Source of the DNA: Desulfosporosinus sp. UBA4726
GTDB taxonomy: Bacteria; Bacillota; Desulfitobacteriia; Desulfitobacteriales; Desulfitobacteriaceae
Assembly: GCA_002404215.1 (NCBI GenBank)
Contig: DHJG01000046.1
Location: 1-13,139 of the forward strand
Reading direction: 5' to 3'
Length of the DNA stretch: 13,139 nt
The stretch's first letter is position 1; every line of letters starts with the position of its first letter. The position numbers and the translations under genes are program-made. The notes under the pieces are model-generated. The model was not told the origin of the DNA. It did not search any database and was given only the letters and a program-made list of their open reading frames with translations. Below are positions 7,553 through 13,139 of this stretch, piece by piece.

Positions 7553-8254
7553 TCACATTTTCTGCTCCTCGTTTTGGGAAATTAAGCTGTTGAGTTCTTT
7601 AAAGGCTTCCTTAACACCACCTACAGCTTGGATTAATCCAGCCTCAACGGCTTCTTGTCCAATAAGGATAGTTCCGATATCTTGGGCTAACTCTCCAGTT
7701 TGGAACATTAAGTTTTCTAATTTATCTTTATTAATTTGCGAATGTGAATAAATAAATTGATCGATCCGTTCTTGCATTTTCCTTAAATAATCAAACTGTT
7801 GATGTCCATTAATTACCAATCCGGTGTAACGAATCGGATGAATAGTCATCGTCCCGGTTGGGGCAATTAAGCTTTTCGTACAACTAACTGCAATAGGGAT
7901 TCCAATACTGTGACCTCCGCCAAGAACTAATGAAACTGAAGGCTTATTTAAACTACATAACATTTCAGCAATTGCCAATCCTGCCTCGACATCTCCTCCT
8001 GCTGTATTTAAAATAACTAAAATTCCTTCGACCTTAGGGTTTTGCTCAACCGCTAACAGTTGTGGGATAATATGCTCATATTTTGTAGTCTTGGATTGGG
8101 CAGGGAGAATTTGATGTCCTTCAATTTGGCCAATGATGGATAGACAATAAATTCGTTCCGTCACATCAGGGATTGAAATTTGCCCTAATTCTTTTAGATT
8201 GGATAATGGAGCATTATTGTTTTCTTCGGGGGAAGTCGTTTCACTAGAAAGCAC
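7553..8254 (-). CDS. tepA: ClpP-like serine protease TepA (translocation-enhancing protein)
   Basis: This 233-residue member of the ClpP/SppA fold matches the Bacillus TepA (YmfB) pattern through long family segments: IGQIEGH, KTTKYEHIIPQ, EQNPKVEGILVILNT, GGDVEAGLAIAEML and LGGGHSIGIPIAVSC. The likely catalytic residues are S116 (GGHSIG), H139 (MTIHPIR) and D192 (AQDIGT). In Bacillus it was linked to protein export and degradation of signal peptides, and it also affects spores. No export signal is seen, so it is probably cytoplasmic. Start GTG 8254 has AAAGGAGG eight bases upstream. It has its own terminator and lies directly upstream of ftsK, as in Bacillus. The upstream neighbour is a hydrogenase operon instead of the expected dapA/rnj region. 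Confidence 0.93.
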   Translation of the reverse strand: MLSSETTSPEENNNAPLSNLKELGQISIPDVTERIYCLSIIGQIEGHQILPAQSKTTKYEHIIPQLLAVEQNPKVEGILVILNTAGGDVEAGLAIAEMLCSLNKPSVSLVLGGGHSIGIPIAVSCTKSLIAPTGTMTIHPIRYTGLVINGHQQFDYLRKMQERIDQFIYSHSQINKDKLENLMFQTGELAQDIGTILIGQEAVEAGLIQAVGGVKEAFKELNSLISQNEEQKM

Positions 8255-8386
8255 GGGCGTAACCTCCTTTTATAATCCAAAAGCCGCATTCTCTTAACTC
8301 TTTCTAAACGGACAACGTGGAACTTTAAACATCGTGACATGTTCCTCTTATTATGGAGATTTATAGCGAAAATCATACGATATAAT

Positions 8387-8428
8387 AAAGAACACACTAC
8401 ACAAACGTTTTTGCATAGTGTGTTCTTT
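8387..8428 (-). terminator. Strong terminator at the end of the hydrogenase operon
   Basis: AAAGAACACACTA (8387-8399) pairs over 13 bases with TAGTGTGTTCTTT (8416-8428). The 16-base loop contains the palindrome AAACGTTT. T-rich sequence follows on both strands (TTTATTATAT on minus, TTCTTTTAG on plus), so it could work in both directions. The hyaD stop codon (8428-8430) touches the stem. The remaining spacer 8255-8386 holds only the tepA ribosome binding site and a weak TATAAA-like box near 8360. Confidence 0.92.
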
Positions 8429-8931
8429 TAGAATTGCGGACGTTCACTAGTTCGGAATTCTAAATTAACTCCCCAATCCTTGAGTATCATTAGTACTTCA
8501 TGAATAGCCATCGATAAATTTCGTTGAACTGTTTCAGTAAGTTCTGTCCCCCAATCCATGCACTTTGGTTGCATCCCAACCACCACTATTTCATCAGGAA
8601 ATCGTTCTTGGAAGTTTGCCCAGTACAAAACCTCCGCAAAATTCATTTGATGAACAGACAGTTTATTGGTCATGTATCTTGGTACTTGCTCATTCTTCCA
8701 GACAACGATTTCTCCTGGCTCAATCCCTGCTTCTACTGCATCTAAAACAATAAGACGTTTAGCGTTTTCAACAAATTCTAAGAGAAATAATCCACCCGTT
8801 CCGCCATCAAGCACTTCAATTTCAGCAGGGAGTATATCCACTAACTGCTGCAATAAATGTATTCCTACCCCTTCATCTTGTCTAACTAGGTTGCCTAGTC
8901 CAAGAACTTTTATATCATTATGGGTGGTCAC
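8428..8931 (-). CDS. hyaD: [NiFe] hydrogenase maturation endopeptidase (HyaD/HybD family)
   Basis: This 167-residue protein of the M52 family cuts off the C-terminal tail of the large subunit after nickel has been inserted, which closes the active site. The N-terminal VLGLGNLVRQDEGVG and the LDGGTGG motif are diagnostic. The three nickel-sensing residues known in HybD correspond to E20 (QDEG), D64 (VLDAVEAG) and H94 (SVHQMN). Its likely substrate is the neighbouring HydB, which has a 15-residue extension after DPCLACSTH. Start GTG 8931 has AGGAG eight bases upstream. It follows hydC by 78 bases without a clear terminator and is the last gene before a strong stem-loop. No hyaE or hyaF partner and no hyp genes are in the window. 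Confidence 0.93.
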   Translation of the reverse strand: MTTHNDIKVLGLGNLVRQDEGVGIHLLQQLVDILPAEIEVLDGGTGGLFLLEFVENAKRLIVLDAVEAGIEPGEIVVWKNEQVPRYMTNKLSVHQMNFAEVLYWANFQERFPDEIVVVGMQPKCMDWGTELTETVQRNLSMAIHEVLMILKDWGVNLEFRTSERPQF

Positions 8932-9009
8932 GGAGCTGTCTCCTCTCTATTTAACTCAATTACTTCTTGGGTCAGTTCTTAGCCCTTCGCTCTACTATAG
9001 TGACTAGAG

Positions 9010-9741
9010 TTAGCAACTCGATGAATGAGAGCTACCCTCATCGAGACGGATTGGCGTTAGTGCGGGCTCTGTTGATGTTCCAATAAATTTATAGCCGTTA
9101 ATTATCGAAGAAACCGTCCCATCTTTCTCAAGCATATCCTGCCGAAAAACCATATACAGGTGACCAATTATGAAAAATGCGTATCCCCAAGCCAATGAAT
9201 GATGAAGGATTCGAATATTATACTCTCCGTCAAAGGTAGGAACAACCCAACCAAATATCCAATTCAGTACTCCCTGAGGAGCTTCACCAGCCCGCATTGC
9301 CATACCGGTAATAATCATCGTGATACCTATGATCCATATAAATAACAAATAAAATAGTTGTCCAATAGAATTATGTCCTATATTAGAAGGATGCTTCTTA
9401 GTAAGGAATATATAATACCTTGACGCAGCATAAAAGTTTTGCCAGAAACTTAACCGCCAAAAAGTTAGTTTGGAATATTCATTTCCCGCAAAAAACCAGT
9501 AAAATCTAAAAAGCATATTCGCTGTGAAAATCATAGCTGTCGCAAAATGCAAATATCGTATATTTCCCATCAAAAAGTTAACAGCTGCCTCCCCATGTAC
9601 ACCAACAATGGGGTTTCCTATATAGAGGCCAGTTGTAAACAAAATAGAAATACAGATGGCATTGATCCAGTGAAATAAACGTATAGGTATTTGCCAGACA
9701 TAGATACGTTTTGAGTTTAGAAGATCATCTGATCTCTCCAC
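9010..9741 (-). CDS. hydC: Ni/Fe hydrogenase b-type cytochrome subunit (HyaC/HydC)
   Basis: This 243-residue integral membrane protein binds two haems b and takes electrons from the small subunit to the quinone pool. Membrane spans are seen near residues 22-44, 62-84, 128-150 and 180-200. Candidate haem ligands are H24 (RLFHWINA), H65 (RYLHFATA), H180 or H181 (RILHHSLAWGY) and H194 (FIIGHLYM), matching the spacing in HyaC-type cytochromes. Start GTG 9741 has AGGAG seven bases upstream. It begins 18 bases after hydB, so translation is probably linked. The tail after residue 205 is polar and ends in SSHSSSC. The spacer to hyaD (8932-9009) holds only a weak five-base-pair stem. Confidence 0.94.
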   Translation of the reverse strand: MERSDDLLNSKRIYVWQIPIRLFHWINAICISILFTTGLYIGNPIVGVHGEAAVNFLMGNIRYLHFATAMIFTANMLFRFYWFFAGNEYSKLTFWRLSFWQNFYAASRYYIFLTKKHPSNIGHNSIGQLFYLLFIWIIGITMIITGMAMRAGEAPQGVLNWIFGWVVPTFDGEYNIRILHHSLAWGYAFFIIGHLYMVFRQDMLEKDGTVSSIINGYKFIGTSTEPALTPIRLDEGSSHSSSC

Positions 9742-9759
9742 AATATCACTCCTCTCTGC

Positions 9760-11472
9760 TTAGAGCACTTTAACTGTGAACAACTTATTGCCATTAGAAT
9801 CAAGCAAGTGTGTAGAGCAGGCCAGGCATGGATCGAAGGAATGAATCGTTCTCAGCACTTCTAAAGGTTGTTCCGGTATTGCGATTGGCGTATCTAATAA
9901 TGATGCTTCGAAAGCACCTTTCTGTAAATTGGCATCTCTTGGCGAAGCATTCCAAGTTGTTGGCACTACTGCTTGATAATTGGTCACCTTACTATCCTTA
10001 ATCCGTACCCAGTGCCCAAGTGCACCTCTCGGGGCTTCACTAAATCCTACCCCCTTCGTTTCAGTAGGCCAAGTTGAGGGATCCCATTTTTCCTGGTTAA
10101 AGGTTGTTGTATCTCCAGCCTTAAGATTAGCAATCAGTTCATCGTAGGTCTTGCTCAGGTGATCTACGCATAATTTTGATTCTAACGCTCTAGCTAATGT
10201 CCTTCCTAATGTTGAAAAGAGTGCTTCAATGGGAAGATCAAGGTGCTTCAAAGCGCCGTCGACTAATTCTTTAATTTCTTTATTACCTTTTGCATACCCA
10301 ACGATAAAGCGAGCAAGAGGTCCATGCTCCATTGACTTTCCTTGCCAACGTGGACTTTTCACCCAACTATAACCGGAGTTTTCATTGAGGTTTTTATAGG
10401 GTGGCTTAGGTCCATTGTAATCTGGTTCAGTCTTCCCATCCCAAGGATGAAGTCCTGCATCCTTGTCATCGTAACGGTACCATGAGTGAGAAACAAATTC
10501 CTGAATTTGTTTAGGGTCTTTAAGATCCAGATCATAAACCTTCGTCATGTCTCGGTCTAAGACTATGCCTCGCGGAAACAGAAAACTATCTGGGTCGTTA
10601 ATATTAGTGGAAGGGAGATCACCATAAGCCATATAGTTCCTAATTCCACCTCCCCACAAATCCTTTTTATAAAAGCTAGCGATCGCTAACATATCTGGGA
10701 TATATACTTTACTTACAAACTCCTGAGCTTCATCAATTTTGGACTTCACCATATTTAGCCGTTCCATATTAATAACATCATTATCATTGAGATTAATAGA
10801 ACAGGCGACACCCCCGACCGCATAATTAGGATGAGGATTTTTGCCACCGAAGATGGTGTGGATTTTCACGATCTCCTTCTGCCAATCAAGAGCTTCAAGA
10901 TAATGGGCTACTGCTAATAGATTCATCTCAGGTGGTAACCGATAAGCGGGGTGGCCCCAATAGGCATTGGCAAAAATCCCAAGTTGACCACTGTCAACAA
11001 ATCGCTTAATTTTATTTTGCATGTCTTTAAAATAACTGGTGGAAGACAAGTGCCAGTCTGAAATCGAATTGGCTAAAACACTCGTTTGAGCAGGATCTGC
11101 TTTAAGTGCGCTCATAACATCAATCCAATCGAAGCCGTGGAGAAGGTAGAAATGGACAACATGGTCATGAATGAATAATGTATCTGTCATAATATTGCGG
11201 ATTAGATTAGCGTTTTTAGGGATGGTAATTTTGAGCGCATCTTCAACCGCTCTCAAAGAAGTAAGGGCGTGTATATGAGTACAGACTCCACAGATTCTTT
11301 GCATGATTGCCCAGACATCCCGCGGGTCGCGGTTTTCAACAATTTTCTCGATTCCTCTGAAAACAGTCCCCGAACTCACAGCATCCGTAATTCTATCCCC
11401 ATCGACTACAACTTCCAAACGCAAATGTCCTTCGATACGCGTTACTGGATCAATTACTATTCTTCTCGACAT
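9760..11472 (-). CDS. hydB: [NiFe] hydrogenase large subunit, group 1 membrane-bound uptake type
   Basis: This subunit carries the Ni-Fe(CN)2CO site that splits H2. ATG 11472 (570 residues, MSRRIVIDPVTRIEGH) is chosen because AAAGGA lies eight bases upstream; a TTG at 11526 in frame would add 18 unconserved residues. Nickel and bridging cysteines are C61 and C64 (RICGVCTHIHA) and C549 and C552 (DPCLACSTH). All four are normal cysteine codons, so it is not a selenocysteine enzyme. Maturation should cut after H555 and remove LLDSNGNKLFTVKVL. It has no signal peptide of its own and would be exported by the Tat system with HydA. The gene starts 69 bases after hydA and ends 18 bases before hydC. 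Confidence 0.97.
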   Translation of the reverse strand: MSRRIVIDPVTRIEGHLRLEVVVDGDRITDAVSSGTVFRGIEKIVENRDPRDVWAIMQRICGVCTHIHALTSLRAVEDALKITIPKNANLIRNIMTDTLFIHDHVVHFYLLHGFDWIDVMSALKADPAQTSVLANSISDWHLSSTSYFKDMQNKIKRFVDSGQLGIFANAYWGHPAYRLPPEMNLLAVAHYLEALDWQKEIVKIHTIFGGKNPHPNYAVGGVACSINLNDNDVINMERLNMVKSKIDEAQEFVSKVYIPDMLAIASFYKKDLWGGGIRNYMAYGDLPSTNINDPDSFLFPRGIVLDRDMTKVYDLDLKDPKQIQEFVSHSWYRYDDKDAGLHPWDGKTEPDYNGPKPPYKNLNENSGYSWVKSPRWQGKSMEHGPLARFIVGYAKGNKEIKELVDGALKHLDLPIEALFSTLGRTLARALESKLCVDHLSKTYDELIANLKAGDTTTFNQEKWDPSTWPTETKGVGFSEAPRGALGHWVRIKDSKVTNYQAVVPTTWNASPRDANLQKGAFEASLLDTPIAIPEQPLEVLRTIHSFDPCLACSTHLLDSNGNKLFTVKVL

Positions 11473-11541
11473 ATACCCAATCCTTTCAGCTCTAAACGTT
11501 AATAACAGCCTAACCTGGTTGATCAAGATGTTGAAGACTGT

Positions 11542-12618
11542 CTAGTCTACTTTGTCTGTATCTTTTTCTTTTCTCTTTTTAAACAGGGTCATTAAGGCAT
11601 GCGCACCAACTGCCAGTCCTGCGGTACCAACAGCGGCTACCCCAATTCTATCGGGATTTTTGCCGATTGCATTGTTCGGAAGATTGGCGAGATGAGTATA
11701 AAACGGTCCCTTATCCCAAAAACCATCTTCTGCACAACCTAAACAAGGATGGCCGGATTTTATAGGGTAACTTAGTCCTTCATTCCACTGGGTGATGGCG
11801 CAGGCATTATACGTTGTCGGCCCTTTACACCCCATTCTATACAGACACCATCCCTGTTTGGCCCCTTCATCACCAAAGGATTCCACAAACATTCCCGCAT
11901 CAAAAAAGGCCCGGCGATTACAATTATCGTGAACTCGATGCTGATAAAAAGCCTTAGGACGTCCCTGATTCGTTAATTCTGGGATTGCCCCAAACGTTAT
12001 GTAATGAACAATCGTACCCGTGATTACTTCTGCAATAGGTGGACACCCTGGAACTTTAATAACTGGCCTATTTTTAACAATTTCATGAACAGGTACTGCC
12101 TGAGTTGGATTGGGTGCAGCCCCTTGTACACAGGCATTTGAGGCACAGGAACCAAATGCAACAACAGCTACAGCACCCTCAGCTGCTTCTAAAAGAACAC
12201 TTTCTGCAGTTTTTCCGCCAATCGTGCAGCATACCCCTCCCATTGCAAGAGGTACACTTCCTTCTACAACCAAGAGATATTTGCCATAATTATCTTTCAT
12301 AGACTTTGCTAGTACACTTTCTGCCTGTTCTCCAGCAGCAGCCATAAGTACTTCCATATAATCAATTGAAAGCATATTCAGAATTAAATTTGAAGTGAGA
12401 GGATGACCTGACCTAATAAAGGATTCACTACAACATGTACACTCCTGTAAACTTAGATAAATAACTGGCATACGTGGTTTTGTCTCTAGAGCATTGGCGA
12501 TTTGAGGAATTGCAGAAGCTTCCAAGCCAAGCATTACTGCTGTAGCAGTACAAAACTTAAGAAAATCCCGTCGTGTAATTCCTTTGCCAAGTGCCCATTG
12601 GTAATAACTCTCTTGCAT
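11542..12618 (-). CDS. hydA: [NiFe] hydrogenase small subunit with six-cysteine proximal cluster, Tat-exported
   Basis: A 358-residue electron-transfer subunit. The Tat signal has TRRDFLKF at residues 15-22, and cleavage is likely after ANA (about residue 43). Numbering the mature protein from L44, the cysteines fall at the positions of E. coli Hyd-1 as I recall it. C17, C19 and C20 are in ECTCCSE, C115 and C120 in GSCASNACVQ, and C149 in VPGCPP. The extra C19 and C120 are the two that form the [4Fe-3S] cluster of oxygen-tolerant enzymes; standard enzymes have glycine there. The distal cluster uses H187, C190, C215 and C221. The medial [3Fe-4S] cluster uses C230, C249 and C252, with P242. A C-terminal helix (precursor 325-346) followed by KKRKEK anchors it. 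Start ATG 12618 has GGGAG nine bases upstream. It is the first gene of the operon. Confidence 0.96.
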   Translation of the reverse strand: MQESYYQWALGKGITRRDFLKFCTATAVMLGLEASAIPQIANALETKPRMPVIYLSLQECTCCSESFIRSGHPLTSNLILNMLSIDYMEVLMAAAGEQAESVLAKSMKDNYGKYLLVVEGSVPLAMGGVCCTIGGKTAESVLLEAAEGAVAVVAFGSCASNACVQGAAPNPTQAVPVHEIVKNRPVIKVPGCPPIAEVITGTIVHYITFGAIPELTNQGRPKAFYQHRVHDNCNRRAFFDAGMFVESFGDEGAKQGWCLYRMGCKGPTTYNACAITQWNEGLSYPIKSGHPCLGCAEDGFWDKGPFYTHLANLPNNAIGKNPDRIGVAAVGTAGLAVGAHALMTLFKKRKEKDTDKVD

Positions 12619-12766
12619 AGGCTATATCTCCCTCATTTAGAAAATATCCGTTTATAGATTGTTCGCAGACTCACCACCTTAAGGTATAGATATGTCGTTT
12701 CTAAAATGCACTCATTATTTGCAATCATCATCACACACTTTAATACTCGCCGCTAAAAGTACTATC

Positions 12767-12802
12767 TTGACAGGTGAGTAAACACTCACCTCTATTATTA
12801 TA
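12767..12802. promoter_or_regulatory. 20-bp palindromic operator with overlapping promoter-like boxes
   Basis: AGGTGAGT-AAAC-ACTCACCT (12772-12791) is a perfect 8+4+8 palindrome. On the plus strand it directly follows TTGACA (12767-12772), with TATTAT 20 bases further on. On the minus strand a perfect TATAAT (12802-12797) lies just upstream, so the palindrome would cover the start of transcription toward hydA, about 170 bases from its ATG. No good -35 is seen for the minus-strand box. The layout fits a repressor operator, but no regulator gene is in the window. Confidence 0.5.
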
Positions 12803-12845
12803 GTATTGTTCGACAAAAAAATGGAAAATCCTTCTTGGAATCTTT

Positions 12846-13095
12846 GTAGCATCTGCTACGTATCATCGGTCCTGAAGGTCGATAATTGGACCAAACTATC
12901 GCCACACTTCGACTCATACCGCAAACTCCAGCAGTGTGGATTTAACTTCAGTGTTCAAGGTACGTAAACCACGATAGTCTCCGTTGTAGAGTATCGCCGA
13001 GCCACCTACGCTAAAGGAGACTTCGTGGCGAAGGAGAGGTTTATGCCACACTGTGACTCATAACGCAAGCAGTGTAGATGAACGGGGGGAACCCC
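12846..13095. repeat. Stem-loop block with two copies of a 35-41-base repeat
   Basis: GCCACACT-NN-GACTCATA-N-CGCAA...GCAGTGT-N-GAT occurs at 12901-12941 and 13045-13079, identical at 31 of 35 bases apart from six extra bases in the first copy. Each copy forms a stem: CCACACT/AGTGTGG in the first and ACACTG/CAGTGT in the second. Between them CCACGATAGTCTCC (12969-12982) pairs with GGAGACTTCGTGG (13016-13028) with one bulged base, and GTAG/CTAC pairs inside that loop. Smaller stems are GTAGC/GCTAC (12846-12859), GGTCC/GGACC (12868-12892) and CGGGG/CCCCG near 13083-13095. Confidence 0.65.
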
Positions 13096-13114
13096 GGCCC
13101 CATATTTCGGTATA

Positions 13115-13139
13115 ACTAAACAAGCAAAAAGGCCATCTC
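13115..13139 (-). terminator. Possible half of a terminator at the right edge
   Basis: On the minus strand GAGATGGCC is followed by TTTTTGC, which looks like the 3' arm and T tract of a terminator. The matching arm would lie beyond the window. If so, a minus-strand gene to the right ends here and the hydrogenase operon has its own promoter. Confidence 0.35.

Larger units (their letters stand above)
12619..13139. other. Long non-coding region upstream of the hydrogenase operon
   Basis: No convincing gene lies in these 521 bases. The near part (12619-12830) holds the hydA ribosome binding site, an A+T-rich leader and the 20-bp palindrome. The far part (12840-13110) is dense in inverted repeats. 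A 48-codon plus-strand frame from ATG 12821 has no ribosome binding site and no recognisable family. Confidence 0.7.

Noticed and set aside
8194..8397. Minus-strand 67-codon frame upstream of and overlapping tepA
   Set aside because: It overlaps the tepA ribosome binding site and start in another frame, has no family resemblance, and its first codons lie in the hyaD terminator stem.
9760..11472. Possible [NiFeSe] hydrogenase, given the neighbouring selenium gene
   Set aside because: Both cysteines of the C-terminal DPCLAC motif are encoded by TGC; there is no in-frame TGA.
12821..12967. Plus-strand 48-codon frame (MENPSWNLCSICY...) downstream of the palindrome
   Set aside because: It has no ribosome binding site, runs through several inverted repeats and does not look like a regulator N-terminus.
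1..13139. CRISPR arrays, tRNA or rRNA genes, transposases
   Set aside because: I saw no regularly spaced direct repeats with unique spacers, no cloverleaf-like or rRNA sequence, and no transposase coding region.

Overview
The window looks like a chromosomal segment of a strictly anaerobic, spore-forming, Gram-positive bacterium of the Desulfosporosinus/Desulfitobacterium type (Peptococcaceae). The reasons are a moderate G+C content, strong AAAGGAGG-type ribosome binding sites with frequent GTG/TTG starts, the Firmicutes neighbours tepA-ftsK/spoIIIE-rodZ, and a Tat-exported membrane [NiFe] uptake hydrogenase. This genus-level guess is inferred from gene content and cannot be proved here. All ten genes lie on the minus strand, so the biological order runs from right to left.

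Right part (8428-13139): about 520 bases without a convincing gene (12619-13139). This stretch holds a perfect 20-bp palindrome at promoter-like sequences, a block of related stem-loops and what looks like half of a terminator at the window edge. Then comes a compact hydrogenase operon: hydA (small FeS subunit, Tat signal, C-terminal anchor), hydB (large NiFe subunit), hydC (di-haem cytochrome b) and hyaD-like endopeptidase. A strong stem-loop terminator closes it. Together they would oxidise H2 on the outer face of the membrane and pass electrons through cytochrome b to the quinone pool. The protease trims the C-terminus of HydB after nickel insertion. The small subunit carries all six cysteines known from oxygen-tolerant hydrogenases (the [4Fe-3S] proximal cluster), which is unexpected in an anaerobe.

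Middle part (2287-8254): a housekeeping/sporulation group resembling Bacillus tepA-spoIIIE-...-ymfM. It contains a TepA/ClpP-like protease with its own terminator, an FtsK/SpoIIIE DNA translocase, tRNA 2-selenouridine synthase (mnmH/selU), a RodZ/YmfM-like membrane HTH protein and YajQ with a terminator. The mnmH gene and the hydrogenase operon next to tepA are departures from the Bacillus order.

Left part (1-2113): a YgiQ-family radical SAM protein, open at the left edge. It ends in a lysine-rich tail built of degenerate 10-residue (30-bp) repeats.

Two intergenic spacers, yajQ/ygiQ and tepA/ftsK, share a related element of about 60 bp rich in inverted repeats. The stem-loop block upstream of hydA carries another pair of repeats and a 10-mer in common with one of these spacers. 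These, the six-cysteine hydrogenase and the YgiQ repeat tail are the most unusual things in the window.
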